Of a stretch of 64,000 bases of DNA, positions 21,892-30,719 are shown one piece after another. This stretch comes from Vagococcus bubulae (GTDB taxonomy: Bacteria > Bacillota > Bacilli > Lactobacillales > Vagococcaceae). Position 1 is the stretch's first letter. The number at the start of each line of letters is the position of its first letter. The stretch is taken from contig NZ_NGJT01000006.1 of assembly GCF_003950315.1 (NCBI RefSeq), positions 59,001 through 123,000 of the forward strand, in the 5' to 3' direction. Position numbers and translations under genes: made by a program. Below the pieces are notes generated by a model. The model was not told the origin of the DNA, searched no databases, and saw only the letters and a list, made by a program, of their open reading frames with translations.

Positions 21892-22266
21892 CTACCGTTT
21901 TAAAAACAGAATAATACTACCGATAATTAATACAACATAAATCATTAACGTTACTAAAAAAGAAATACGCCATAATATTTTAAAATAGCGTTTATAATTA
22001 ATATCATGAAAATAATAAGCAAACATTATCGCAACAAACATTCCGATAAAAAAGATCATTAAAAAGACGTACGCTAAAAAGCTACTTCCCAATGTTCCTT
22101 TTGATACAAAGTGAATGCCCACAAAAAAGAATGGTGTTGCTATATCAGGTGCTTTTATACCATATTTTTTATCAATATTTGTTTTTTTTACAAGTAAATT
22201 ACTTGCAATCATCACTATCACTGGAAATAAGTACCAAAAAAATAGCGCTACTGTGAAATTTGGCAT
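21892..22266 (-). CDS. DUF3397 family membrane protein
   Basis: A 124-residue protein that is almost entirely hydrophobic, with four predicted transmembrane helices (about 5-24, 44-62, 65-87, 98-121). It matches the DUF3397 family usually found directly upstream of mraZ in lactic acid bacteria; no function is known. It has its own terminator, so it is transcribed separately from the dcw operon. It is divergent from the small DUF4044 gene. Confidence 0.75.
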   Translation of the reverse strand: MPNFTVALFFWYLFPVIVMIASNLLVKKTNIDKKYGIKAPDIATPFFFVGIHFVSKGTLGSSFLAYVFLMIFFIGMFVAIMFAYYFHDINYKRYFKILWRISFLVTLMIYVVLIIGSIILFLKR

Positions 22267-22435
22267 GTTTTTTATCCCTTCATCGACATTATAATACCTC
22301 CATTATAAGCATTACATCCCAGTCTTTCAATTTATTTAAGCATTTTTTTACATTTTATTGATTTTCTTGCTATTTTTATAAACCTCATTGTAAAATATAC
22401 TGTAATGACTATAAAATTGGAGTGAATACTAAACA

Positions 22436-22555
22436 ATGGATAAAAAACCAAAATCAACATTCAGTAAAGTCACTAAAGTTGTAATATGGATTATGCTTAT
22501 TGTAACTGTCGGAGGAATTGTATTATCCTCTTTAGCCGCTTTAGGACTTATTTAA
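22436..22555 (+). CDS. DUF4044 family small membrane peptide
   Basis: A 39-codon reading frame. A basic N-terminus (MDKKPKSTFSKVTKV) leads into one hydrophobic helix (IWIMLIVTVGGIVLSSLAALGLI). Length and pattern match the DUF4044 peptides of Lactobacillales (basic head, WIM, then ALAALG near the end). GGAG lies 13 bases upstream of the ATG, a long spacing. A strong terminator follows immediately, supporting a real single-gene unit. Function is unknown. Confidence 0.75.
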   Translation: MDKKPKSTFSKVTKVVIWIMLIVTVGGIVLSSLAALGLI

Positions 22556-22563
22556 ACAGAAAA

Positions 22564-22591
22564 ACCACTAACTTTTTCATTAGTTAGTGGT
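22564..22591. terminator. Bidirectional terminator between DUF4044 gene and recN
   Basis: A perfect 10-bp stem (ACCACTAACT/AGTTAGTGGT) with an 8-base loop, followed by TCTTTTTT on the plus strand and AAAA on the other side. The recN stop codon (22584-22586) lies inside the stem, so the convergent genes share it. Confidence 0.88.
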
Positions 22592-24260
22592 CTTTTTTAG
22601 CTAAGGATAATAGTTCTTTAGCGTGTTCCCTTGTTAAATCTGTTACATCTGCGCCAGATAGCATTCTAGCTATCTCATCAATTCGTTCATCTTCTGATAA
22701 TTCACTTACTTTGGTTTGAGTTCGATTATCTTTTACTAATTTTCGAATAAAATATTGCGTATCTGCTATGGCTGCGACTTGTGGTAAGTGAGTAATACAT
22801 AGTACTTGCGACTGTTCACCTATCTGATGAATTTTTTCTGCAATGGCTTGAGCAACGCGTCCACTTACTCCTGTATCGACTTCATCAAAGACAATACTTG
22901 TAATTGATTGCGTTGCAGAAAAAATAGTCTTCAAAGCCAACATAATACGCGATAACTCTCCACCTGATACGATTTTAGCTAACGGTTTCAACGATTCCCC
23001 AACGTTAGTAGACATGTAAAATTCAATTCGATCTTTTCCATTTATCGTTAAATCTGTTGCAGAAAAGTTTACTTTAAATACAGCTTGCTCCATATAAAGA
23101 CTGGCTAATTGCTTCATAATGTTTTTTTCTAATTGTTTAGCAACTTCATGACGCTGTTGACTTAAGCTATCAGCTAAACAATCCAATTCATTCTTCATTA
23201 TAATAAGTTCTTCTTGTAGCTTTGAAACATCTGTTGTGCTGTTTAATTTTGTTGATAACTCTTCAGAAATATCATTAAAATAGGAAATAATCTCTTCAAC
23301 TGTTTCCCCATATTTTCTTTTTAATTGCCTAATAATATCCAAGCGGTTTTCAACCACAATTAAGCGTTCATCATCCATCTCTAATTGTTCCAAAGAATTG
23401 CTCACTCGTCCAGTTGCTTCTTGTAATGAGTAATAAGCTGTTCTTAATAATTCTGTTGTTTCAGCATACTCATCATCAATCGATTCAATTTGCTCCATCT
23501 CACTCATTGCAGACCCACTAAGTGTTACAGCATTTAACTCATCATTATCAAGGTATTGATGGGCTTTTTTTAATGAATCCATAATTTTTTGAAAGTTCAT
23601 TAATTTACGTCGTTCTTCAATTAATGATTCTTCTTCACCCACCATTAACTGAGCAGACTCTATCTCTTTATACTGAAAGGTTAACATATCCATTCGCTGA
23701 ACAAATTCTTTCTCATTATTCAACATATTTGTAACCTGTTCTTTCAACGACACATACTGACGAAATTTTTCCTGATAACTTATTAAATTCACTCTAAGAT
23801 CTTCTGGAGCATATTGATCTAATAAATGTAAATGATTTTGAACTTGCATTAATTCTTGGTGTTCATTTTGACCATGAATATCTACAATATAAGGGCCAAT
23901 CTCTCTTAACGTTTTCGTTGTGACTAGCTGCCCATTAATGCGACAGTTATTTCTACCTGAGCGATAAATCTCACGTTGAATCACTAATTGCCCATCAGAT
24001 GGTTCTATGCCATTATTTTCTAAAAACAAAGAGACTTGTTGATTATCCGAAACAAAAAACGATCCCTCGATGCGACATTTTTCTGCCCCATCTCTTATAT
24101 AATCAGCCGATCCACGGCCACCAACTATCAGTCCCATAGCATCAATTATAATAGATTTACCAGCACCCGTTTCCCCTGTCAAAACAGTCATACCTTCTTT
24201 AAAAGGAATCGTCAAATTAGAAATGATGGCAAAATCTTGAACAGTTAATTCTTGAATCAT
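22584..24260 (-). CDS. recN: DNA repair protein RecN
   Basis: An SMC-like ATPase acting early in double-strand-break repair; 558 residues from the chosen start. Walker A is TGETGAGKSIIIDAMG; a long coiled-coil middle follows, then the signature VSGGELSRIMLALK and Walker B IVFDEVDTGVSGRVA. The start is the ATG at 24260 (MIQELTVQDFAI), 9 bases after GAGGTG; the GTG at 24272 lies within that SD. It is downstream of argR, the conserved Firmicute order. Confidence 0.96.
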   Translation of the reverse strand: MIQELTVQDFAIISNLTIPFKEGMTVLTGETGAGKSIIIDAMGLIVGGRGSADYIRDGAEKCRIEGSFFVSDNQQVSLFLENNGIEPSDGQLVIQREIYRSGRNNCRINGQLVTTKTLREIGPYIVDIHGQNEHQELMQVQNHLHLLDQYAPEDLRVNLISYQEKFRQYVSLKEQVTNMLNNEKEFVQRMDMLTFQYKEIESAQLMVGEEESLIEERRKLMNFQKIMDSLKKAHQYLDNDELNAVTLSGSAMSEMEQIESIDDEYAETTELLRTAYYSLQEATGRVSNSLEQLEMDDERLIVVENRLDIIRQLKRKYGETVEEIISYFNDISEELSTKLNSTTDVSKLQEELIIMKNELDCLADSLSQQRHEVAKQLEKNIMKQLASLYMEQAVFKVNFSATDLTINGKDRIEFYMSTNVGESLKPLAKIVSGGELSRIMLALKTIFSATQSITSIVFDEVDTGVSGRVAQAIAEKIHQIGEQSQVLCITHLPQVAAIADTQYFIRKLVKDNRTQTKVSELSEDERIDEIARMLSGADVTDLTREHAKELLSLAKKDH

Positions 24261-24276
24261 GTCACTAATCACCTCA

Positions 24277-24723
24277 TTATGTCATAGATAAAATTTCTCT
24301 TTCTAACATACGTGCTTGCTCGTTGGTTCGAGTAATAATCAATAATTTATCGTCATTTGCAACAACTGTAAACAAGCTGTCTTCATAAACAAATTCTACT
24401 AATTTTCCAATAATAACCCCCACACCTGGTTCCAATTGTAGGTTAACTAAATTATCCATTGTATCAATTTTGATAAAAGACGTCTCCATCATTTTTTCTA
24501 ATCGACGTTTCTCTGTTGTGTCATTTTTGGGTAAAATATATTTAAATTCCCCTTGATCATCAACTTGTTTAATCAAATTAAGTTCTTTAATATCACGTGA
24601 AACGGTTGCTTGAGTCACAGGGATACCTCTTTCCTTTAGCAACATAACCAATTCTTCTTGTTTTCCAACGTTTTCTTCGAATATTATTTTTTTAATTAGT
24701 TTTTGTCGTTCAGACTTTCTCAT
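24277..24723 (-). CDS. argR: Arginine repressor family regulator
   Basis: A 148-residue ArgR/AhrC regulator. The N-terminal winged helix (EELVMLLKERGIPVTQATVSRDIKEL) binds ARG boxes. The C-terminal domain (GVGVIIGKLVEF...DDKLLIITR) forms the hexamer and binds arginine; the usual GDD is NDD here, keeping both aspartates. Its place between tlyA and recN is the ancestral position. Enterococci often carry further ArgR paralogues, so its exact regulon is open. Confidence 0.9.
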   Translation of the reverse strand: MRKSERQKLIKKIIFEENVGKQEELVMLLKERGIPVTQATVSRDIKELNLIKQVDDQGEFKYILPKNDTTEKRRLEKMMETSFIKIDTMDNLVNLQLEPGVGVIIGKLVEFVYEDSLFTVVANDDKLLIITRTNEQARMLEREILSMT

Positions 24724-24735
24724 AATCGACCTCTC

Positions 24736-25563
24736 TTATCCATTCAAGTGATTGTGGGCTCTTTCAACTAATTCTATTGGTGTTTCATTGCCTAGATATT
24801 CACCAGTTTTTTCACAAGGTTTCAAATAGGCTAGAAACTCTATATTTCCTTCCCCACCAGTAATTGGAGAATAATCTAATTGTAAAACATCAAATTTTGA
24901 CTCAGTCATCATGTTTATCATAGTATTTAATACATCGACATGCACCTTTTTATCTCGAACAATCCCTTTTTTCCCTACTTGCTCTTTTCCAGCTTCGAAT
25001 TGTGGTTTAATCAATGCCACAACTTCTCCGTTTGAAGAAATAATATCACGTAAAACCGGAATAATCAGTTTTAATGAAATAAATGACACGTCAATGGTTG
25101 CAATGTTTGGCTGACCTAACTTAAAGTCAGATAACTTAGAATACCTAAAGTTCGTTTTCTCCATGACCTCAACGCGTTCATCTTGTCTTAGCTTCCACGC
25201 AAGTTGGTTAGAACCAACATCTAGAGCGTAACTCATCATTGCTCCGTTTTGTAAGGCAACATCAGTGAATCCTCCTGTTGAGGAACCAATATCCAATAAG
25301 ATTCGATTTGAAAAATCAATATCAAACACTTCGATTGCTTTTTCTAATTTCAAACCACCTCGAGACACATACTTCAATACTTGGCCCTTTAACCTAAGCT
25401 CCGTTGTAGTCGGAATTTTTTCTCCAGGTTTATCATAGCGGATATTTTTTTCATCGCAAACTAAACCAGCCATGACTGTCCGTTTTGCTTTTTCTCTTGT
25501 TTCACATAGTCCTTGTTGCACTAAAAGAACATCGACACGTTCTTTACCTACTTTTTCTTTCAT
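24736..25563 (-). CDS. tlyA: TlyA family rRNA 2'-O-methyltransferase (YqxC)
   Basis: A 275-residue protein with an N-terminal S4 RNA-binding domain (ERVDVLLVQQGLCETREKAKRTVMAG) and an FtsJ/RrmJ-type methyltransferase (SAM motif LLDIGSSTGGFTDVAL). The family 2'-O-methylates rRNA; some members are called hemolysins without good evidence. It overlaps ispA by 4 bases. In B. subtilis dxs lies between ispA and this gene; here dxs is absent. Confidence 0.9.
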   Translation of the reverse strand: MKEKVGKERVDVLLVQQGLCETREKAKRTVMAGLVCDEKNIRYDKPGEKIPTTTELRLKGQVLKYVSRGGLKLEKAIEVFDIDFSNRILLDIGSSTGGFTDVALQNGAMMSYALDVGSNQLAWKLRQDERVEVMEKTNFRYSKLSDFKLGQPNIATIDVSFISLKLIIPVLRDIISSNGEVVALIKPQFEAGKEQVGKKGIVRDKKVHVDVLNTMINMMTESKFDVLQLDYSPITGGEGNIEFLAYLKPCEKTGEYLGNETPIELVERAHNHLNG

Positions 25564-26462
25564 GCTATTTCCTTCAATTCTTTTAGTATTTCATCTAATA
25601 ACGTCAAACTATTTATCGATTGATTTAGTTCTAATTTTACTTGGTTCAACGCTTCTTGTGCCTTATCACATTGCTCATAAAAAGCTTCTTTAGCACCAGA
25701 TAATCCCAATAATGATACATAGGTTGATTTGTTTAGCTTTTCATCACTACCTGTGTGTTTACCGATTAACGTTTCATCTCCAATAACATCGAGTAAATCA
25801 TCACGAATTTGAAAGGCAATTCCTAAAGATGTTGCATACTGTTCTAGTTTGCCTTGAACAAAGATGTTAACGTCCGCTATAATACAAGCCATTTCAACAG
25901 CACTTTTTATTAGCGCTCCTGTTTTTTTCTCATGAATTTGCTGTAACTCTTCCAAAGAAACTTGCCTATTTTCAGCCTGTATATCTTCTACTTGTCCTGC
26001 AATCATCCCTTTTGTACCAGCACTAGCAGATAATATCCCCATGATGTTAACTAGCTTTTTAGGCTCAATATCAGCCAAAGATAATAAGTGAAACGCTTCA
26101 GTTAACAACCCGTCTCCTGCCAAGATAGCCAGTGCTTCTCCAAATTCAATATGGTTTGTCGGCATTCCGCGACGTAAGTCATCATCATCCATCGCTGGCA
26201 AATCATCATGAATCAACGAATAGGTATGAATCATTTCAAGTGAACTCGCCACATTGTACTCAGCTTGTGTAATAGAGTAATCAAATACATCTAACGTTGC
26301 TAAAAAAAGAAGTGGTCGAAACTTTTTCCCACCCGCTTTAATAGAATAAATCATTGACTTAGTTAATTCTTCTCCAATCGTTTCTTCCTGAAGAAACTCA
26401 CAGATGCTTTGTTCAATCTTTGGTGCATTCATTGCGACAAAATTAGAATAATTTGTCATCAT
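25560..26462 (-). CDS. ispA: Polyprenyl (farnesyl) diphosphate synthase
   Basis: A 300-residue all-helical prenyltransferase condensing IPP with DMAPP/GPP to farnesyl diphosphate. The first aspartate motif is DDLPAMDDDDLRRG and the second DDLLDVIGD. Small residues before the first motif fit a short-chain product. It starts at ATGATG overlapping the xseB stop (TAATGATG), so it is translationally coupled. The missing dxs next door suggests precursors come from mevalonate. Confidence 0.95.
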   Translation of the reverse strand: MMTNYSNFVAMNAPKIEQSICEFLQEETIGEELTKSMIYSIKAGGKKFRPLLFLATLDVFDYSITQAEYNVASSLEMIHTYSLIHDDLPAMDDDDLRRGMPTNHIEFGEALAILAGDGLLTEAFHLLSLADIEPKKLVNIMGILSASAGTKGMIAGQVEDIQAENRQVSLEELQQIHEKKTGALIKSAVEMACIIADVNIFVQGKLEQYATSLGIAFQIRDDLLDVIGDETLIGKHTGSDEKLNKSTYVSLLGLSGAKEAFYEQCDKAQEALNQVKLELNQSINSLTLLDEILKELKEIA

Positions 26463-26689
26463 TACTCTCCTTTAGCTTCAAACTCTATTTCTTGACCATC
26501 ATGACTCATGACTTTTGTTAAGGTCTTTTCGGCATTAGCTAATGTTTCTTGGCACTGCTTACTTAATTCTACACCACGTTGAAATTTTTCTAAAGCTATT
26601 TCTAATGGAACATCTCCTGATTCAAGTCCTTTAATAATCGTTTCTAACTCTTCCATTGATTCTTCAAACGTTTGTTTTTCTTTGGTCAT
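26462..26689 (-). CDS. xseB: Exodeoxyribonuclease VII small subunit
   Basis: A 75-residue, mostly helical protein (FEESMEELETIIKGLESGDVPLEIALEKFQRGVEL), the small subunit that binds XseA in ExoVII, a single-strand DNA exonuclease. It overlaps xseA by 4 bases upstream and ispA downstream, consistent with one operon. Confidence 0.96.
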   Translation of the reverse strand: MTKEKQTFEESMEELETIIKGLESGDVPLEIALEKFQRGVELSKQCQETLANAEKTLTKVMSHDGQEIEFEAKGE

Positions 26690-28035
26690 ATCATCCCATC
26701 GCTTTCTATTTCTTTTACAATTGTTATTATTTTACCATCTGACACATTTAACGTCACTTCATCTTCAATTTTAACATCTGATACGCTTTTTACAATATGT
26801 TGTTGTTTCGTAACATAACTATATCCTCTGCTCATTGTTTTTAAAGGACTTAATAAATCAAGTGATTCAGCCGCTTGATAAAAATGCTTTTCTTTATTAA
26901 GTAACAGCTGTTGCATCGAACGATTAAGTGTTTGCTCAAAAAAAGTAAGCTCTTGATGACGTCTTTTTATTTGTTCTGAAGGATTTTTAAGCATTAATTT
27001 TTCAGATTGCTTTTGCCACTGTGTTTGTTTTTCATGCAATGTATTTGTGATGGTTTGTTTCAAACGTCTGTCTAAACCATCTAATTGTAAGTAAAAGGCT
27101 TCGTATAATCTATTCGGTTGCTTAAACATCACTGACTGACTTAATTTATCGTAGTTAGCCCGTTTATGTTTCAACTGATTATTTAATGCATTGTATAAAC
27201 GCATTTGTTTTTCGCGAATTTTTATTAGCTCTTCTTTTAATACAGGAACTGCTAATTCGGCAGCTGCAGTGGGTGTTGCAGCTCTAACATCGGCCACTAA
27301 ATCAGTCAGTGTCGTATCTGTTTCATGCCCGACAGATGAAATAACAGGCGTTCTTGATTCAAATACCGCTCTTACAACCTCCTCCGTATTAAAAGACCAT
27401 AAATCCTCAATAGAACCTCCACCACGACCAACAATCATGGTATCAAAATTTCCTATCTCATTGATTTCCCTAATCCGTTGAGCAATTTCCTTAGAGGCAT
27501 CGTCCCCTTGAACTTTTGTTGGAAATAGAACAAGTTGTGCAATCGGATAACGTCTTTGAACAGTTGTCATAATATCTTTAATCACCGCACCGCTAGGGCT
27601 AGTGACAACTGCTATACGTTTAGGATATTTAACTAGCGGTTGTTTATGACTTTCTTTAAATAACCCTTCTTGATTTAGCGAATTTTTAAGCTGTTCATAA
27701 GCTTGATAAAGTGCTCCTACACCATCTGGCTCCATATGATCGATATAAATTTGATAATTTCCTGACGCTTCATAAAGCGAAATTCGACCAACTACTAAAA
27801 CTTTCATACCTTCTTCTGGTTGAAATTTTAATTTTTGATAAGCACCTTTAAACATCACCGCAGATAATTTAGCTTTTTCATCCTTCAAACTAAAATATTG
27901 ATGACTGTTTGCTCTAGGTCTAAAATTCGAGACCTCACCAGTTAAATAAACTTGCTCCAAATAAGGATCTGCTTCAAATTTTCGTTTTAAATATTTTGTT
28001 AATGCTGTTACTGTTAAGTAATTCTTTTCTATCAT
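26686..28035 (-). CDS. xseA: Exodeoxyribonuclease VII large subunit
   Basis: A 449-residue catalytic subunit of ExoVII. An N-terminal OB fold (YLTVTALTKYLKRKFEADPYLEQVYLTGEVSNFR) is followed by the nuclease domain with the family motif VTSPSGAVIKDI...IVGRGGGSIEDLWSFN...SSVGHETDTTLTDLVAD. A long coiled coil and a C-terminal ISDVKIEDEVTL-like segment complete it. It is 5 bp downstream of folD. Confidence 0.96.
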   Translation of the reverse strand: MIEKNYLTVTALTKYLKRKFEADPYLEQVYLTGEVSNFRPRANSHQYFSLKDEKAKLSAVMFKGAYQKLKFQPEEGMKVLVVGRISLYEASGNYQIYIDHMEPDGVGALYQAYEQLKNSLNQEGLFKESHKQPLVKYPKRIAVVTSPSGAVIKDIMTTVQRRYPIAQLVLFPTKVQGDDASKEIAQRIREINEIGNFDTMIVGRGGGSIEDLWSFNTEEVVRAVFESRTPVISSVGHETDTTLTDLVADVRAATPTAAAELAVPVLKEELIKIREKQMRLYNALNNQLKHKRANYDKLSQSVMFKQPNRLYEAFYLQLDGLDRRLKQTITNTLHEKQTQWQKQSEKLMLKNPSEQIKRRHQELTFFEQTLNRSMQQLLLNKEKHFYQAAESLDLLSPLKTMSRGYSYVTKQQHIVKSVSDVKIEDEVTLNVSDGKIITIVKEIESDGMI

Positions 28036-28040
28036 TCTTT

Positions 28041-28895
28041 TTATTCACCACAATGCTTTCTTCCTTGGTTCATGGTTTGTTCCATTAACATCGTAATAGT
28101 CATCGGTCCAACCCCTCCTGGAACAGGTGTGATGGCACTAACTTTTGGCAATACATCTTGGTAATCAACGTCTCCTACTAATTTGCCCTCACTATTACGA
28201 TTCATTCCAACATCAACCACAACAGCTCCTTCTTTCACATAATCTGATGTGATAAATTCGGCTTGTCCAATTGCTGCTACCAACACGTCTGCCGTTAGCG
28301 TTTCATCTTTCAAATTTTTTGTTTTTGAATGGGCAATTGTCACAGTCGCATCTTCATTTAACATCATATGCATCAAAGGTTTACCGACGATATTACTTCG
28401 ACCGATAATCACAACTTTTTTACCAACTAAGTCAATCTGGTGTTCTTTTAATAACGTAATAATGCCGTATGGAGTACATGGATGCATGTCTGGATCTCCC
28501 ACAAATAACTTACCAACATTTAATGGATGGAATCCATCAACATCCTTTCTAGGATCAATGGCTAATAATACTTTTTCTTCATCTATATGTTTTGGTAATG
28601 GTAGCTGAACTAAAATACCATCTACTGAATCATCTTGATTGTATGATTCAATAATTAATAAAAGCTCTTCTTCCTTAATTGAGTCATCTAATCGTCTCAC
28701 AATTGAATTAAATCCTATTTTTTGTGCTGATTTCTCTTTATTTTTAACATATACCTTGCTTGCACTATCTTCTCCGATTAAAATGACCACAAGTGTTGGT
28801 ATACGATAACCTTTATTTTTCCATTCTGTCACTTCATTGGCTAAATCTTCTTGCATTTTGTTTGCTAATGCTTTCCCGTCTAAAATTACTGCCAT
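28041..28895 (-). CDS. folD: Methylenetetrahydrofolate dehydrogenase/cyclohydrolase FolD
   Basis: A bifunctional enzyme interconverting methylene-, methenyl- and formyl-tetrahydrofolate with NADP, feeding purine and fMet synthesis; 284 residues from the chosen start. Motifs: the catalytic Lys region YVKNKEKSAQKIGF, GRSNIVGKP (cofactor loop) and PVPGGVGPMTI. The start chosen is the ATG at 28895 (MAVILDGKALA, family-typical), because the ATG at 28904 touches its only SD. A promoter followed by a hairpin lies upstream (28980-29062). Confidence 0.96.
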   Translation of the reverse strand: MAVILDGKALANKMQEDLANEVTEWKNKGYRIPTLVVILIGEDSASKVYVKNKEKSAQKIGFNSIVRRLDDSIKEEELLLIIESYNQDDSVDGILVQLPLPKHIDEEKVLLAIDPRKDVDGFHPLNVGKLFVGDPDMHPCTPYGIITLLKEHQIDLVGKKVVIIGRSNIVGKPLMHMMLNEDATVTIAHSKTKNLKDETLTADVLVAAIGQAEFITSDYVKEGAVVVDVGMNRNSEGKLVGDVDYQDVLPKVSAITPVPGGVGPMTITMLMEQTMNQGRKHCGE

Positions 28896-28979
28896 AGTCT
28901 CCATCCCCTCATTTTTTCATTTCATTTTATTGTATCATAAGCTTTTTTTAATAGAAAATATCATCTCGTTTAATAAAAA

Positions 28980-29031
28980 AACTAATTATGATAACATTCC
29001 TTAGTTAAAAGTCATCTTATCATAATTAGTT
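28980..29031 (-). terminator. Terminator-like 15-bp hairpin in the folD leader
   Basis: A perfect 15-bp inverted repeat (AACTAATTATGATAA/TTATCATAATTAGTT) with a 22-base loop is followed on the minus strand by seven T. It begins at the expected start site of the promoter at 29035-29062, so it would terminate or attenuate transcription entering folD. It could also be an operator for an unknown regulator. Confidence 0.6.
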
Positions 29032-29034
29032 CTT

Positions 29035-29062
29035 ATTATACTATGAATTTATATTTCAACAA
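29035..29062 (-). promoter_or_regulatory. Promoter upstream of folD
   Basis: Minus-strand TTGTTG (29057-29062), a 16-bp spacer and a perfect TATAAT (29035-29040) point towards folD. The expected start site falls at the edge of the 28980-29031 hairpin. Confidence 0.55.
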
Positions 29063-29191
29063 TAAAAATTACTGAATACTTTCATTTCTATTTACGTTAG
29101 ATAAAAATATTATCTACTTTATTTTACACTGAAGCATATTACACTAGCTATTAACATTTACTTACAACAATTCATGATAGCTTATTTAAAA

Positions 29192-29219
29192 AGACAAAAA
29201 GAAATTAATCTTTTTGTCT
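29192..29219 (-). terminator. Terminator after nusB
   Basis: An 11-bp perfect stem (AGACAAAAAGA/TCTTTTTGTCT), 6-base loop and a T-rich tail lie 7 bases after the nusB stop, closing the efp-yqhY-nusB unit. Confidence 0.85.
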
Positions 29220-29226
29220 GTTATGC

Positions 29227-29670
29227 TTAAACCGTTTCTGTTTCTATATCTTCTAATACTGATGACAAAACACCATTAATAAAACGTTTCGATTCGTCAT
29301 CGCTGTACGTTTTAGCTAATTCAAGCGCCTCATTCAATGATACTTTGTTAGGTATATCTTTTAAATATAGCATTTCAAAAATCGCTAGACGTAAAATAAT
29401 CAAATCAGCTTTAGCTAAACGATTAATTTTCCATCCTTTTAAATGTTTTTCAATCACTTCATCAAGTGAGCTTTGTTTCTCCATAATTCCAGTTACTACC
29501 ACTTCTAAATAAGTTGGAATCACTAAATCTTCTTCCTCTAACTCAAAACTCTCATCCATTAGTGATAATGTATAACTGATTGAATCAATAATCGCAGCAT
29601 CTTCTTGATACATCATTGAAAAAATCGTTTGAAAAGCTACTTCTCTTAATTGGTGTCTTGTTAATCCCAC
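29227..29670 (-). CDS. nusB: Transcription antitermination factor NusB
   Basis: A small all-helical RNA-binding protein that joins NusE (S10) at boxA in rRNA antitermination; 147 residues from the chosen start. It shows LTRHQLREVAFQTIFSMMYQ at the N-terminus and the C-terminal LNEALELAKTYSDDESKRFINGVLSSV. I prefer the GTG at 29670 (VGLTRHQ) because it sits 1 base after the yqhY stop with GAGGAAG correctly spaced. The ATG at 29706 would overlap yqhY by 35 bases. Confidence 0.93.
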   Translation of the reverse strand: MGLTRHQLREVAFQTIFSMMYQEDAAIIDSISYTLSLMDESFELEEEDLVIPTYLEVVVTGIMEKQSSLDEVIEKHLKGWKINRLAKADLIILRLAIFEMLYLKDIPNKVSLNEALELAKTYSDDESKRFINGVLSSVLEDIETETV

Positions 29671-29671
29671 T

Positions 29672-30100
29672 CTAATCTTCCTCATCTTCTGAATCGAATA
29701 ATTCATTTAAATCTGGCAATGTTGTTTTTTCAGGTACTACCCCAACAACATGCACGTTTACTTCTTCTATTTCCAAATCTGTCATATAAAGGACTTGTTG
29801 TTTCACTTTTTCTTGCATATCAATCGCTGTTTTAGGTACAGATACGCCATAATTTAAGAAACAATATAAATCAATTTTTATTTTGCCCTCATCGTTTGTT
29901 AGATAGACACCTTTATCATGAACGGAACTTCCAAAAAGTTCTGCAACATTAGATGCTAAGTTACCGCGCATGCCATAAACACCAGATACTTTTGATGCAG
30001 CAATACCTACAATAACTTCTATTACTTCAGGAGCAACAACAATTTCTCCGTCAATCGCTTGATTTTGGTTACTTAATACCAAATTTTTATTTTCTGACAT
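29672..30100 (-). CDS. yqhY: Asp23/Gls24 family protein YqhY
   Basis: A 142-residue Asp23-family envelope-stress protein: EIVVAPEVIEVIVGIAASKVSGVYGMRG at the N-terminus, VDLYCFLNYG-like core and NVHVVGV. Its position between efp and nusB is the B. subtilis yqhY position, where the protein is linked to control of acetyl-CoA carboxylase; accBC is not present here. It ends in an acidic tail (DLNELFDSEDEED). Confidence 0.88.
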   Translation of the reverse strand: MSENKNLVLSNQNQAIDGEIVVAPEVIEVIVGIAASKVSGVYGMRGNLASNVAELFGSSVHDKGVYLTNDEGKIKIDLYCFLNYGVSVPKTAIDMQEKVKQQVLYMTDLEIEEVNVHVVGVVPEKTTLPDLNELFDSEDEED

Positions 30101-30124
30101 TAAACTTCCTCCTTTACTTTATCA

Positions 30125-30682
30125 CTATGCACGAGAAACATATGACCCATCGGATGTATTAATAATCAAACGGTCCCCAGCATTAATAAAGAATGGCACT
30201 TGGACAACAAGGTCTGTTTCCATAACAGCAGGTTTTGACCCTCCTGATGATGTGTCCCCTTTAATTCCTGGTTCTGTTTCTTTGACTTCTAATTCTACCG
30301 TATTTGGAAGATTAATTCCAATAGTTTCTGTTCCATACATCATAATATGACATTCGCTATTTTCTAATAAGTAATTTAATTCTTCTGCTATTTGTTCGTG
30401 TGGTAATTCTAATTGCTCATAAGTATCCATATCCATAAAGACATAACTGCCTCCAGATTCATAAAGATACTGCATTTTTTTGTTATCTATTTGCGCTTTA
30501 GCTACTTTTTCTCCACCACGAAATGTTTTCTCAGCAGTACTTCCATTTCGTAAATTTTTTAATTTTGTTCGAACAAACGCTGCACCTTTTCCTGGTTTAA
30601 CATGTTGAAATTCAATGACACGATAAATATTACCATCTACTTCAATCGTTAAGCCTGTTTTTAAATCATTAACTGATATCAT
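30125..30682 (-). CDS. efp: Elongation factor P
   Basis: A 185-residue tRNA-shaped factor that rescues ribosomes stalled at polyproline. It has the KOW-like N-terminal domain with [13 protein letters not shown], whose lysine enters the peptidyl-transferase centre and is modified in some Firmicutes, then two OB domains ending [17 protein letters not shown]. It is 37 bp downstream of the M24 peptidase gene. Confidence 0.97.
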   Translation of the reverse strand: MISVNDLKTGLTIEVDGNIYRVIEFQHVKPGKGAAFVRTKLKNLRNGSTAEKTFRGGEKVAKAQIDNKKMQYLYESGGSYVFMDMDTYEQLELPHEQIAEELNYLLENSECHIMMYGTETIGINLPNTVELEVKETEPGIKGDTSSGGSKPAVMETDLVVQVPFFINAGDRLIINTSDGSYVSRA

Positions 30683-30719
30683 AACGGCCTCCTAAAATAT
30701 TGTTTTTCACATGAATTAT

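Larger units (their letters stand above)
28896..29226. other. Gene-free stretch between folD and nusB
   Basis: About 330 bases with no supportable gene. It holds the nusB terminator (29192-29219), a leftward promoter with an adjoining 15-bp hairpin (28980-29062), and otherwise AT-rich sequence without recognisable structure. Confidence 0.7.

Noticed and set aside
24736..25563. Hemolysin annotation for the S4/FtsJ protein
   Set aside because: The domains are those of an rRNA 2'-O-methyltransferase; the hemolysin label for this family is historical.
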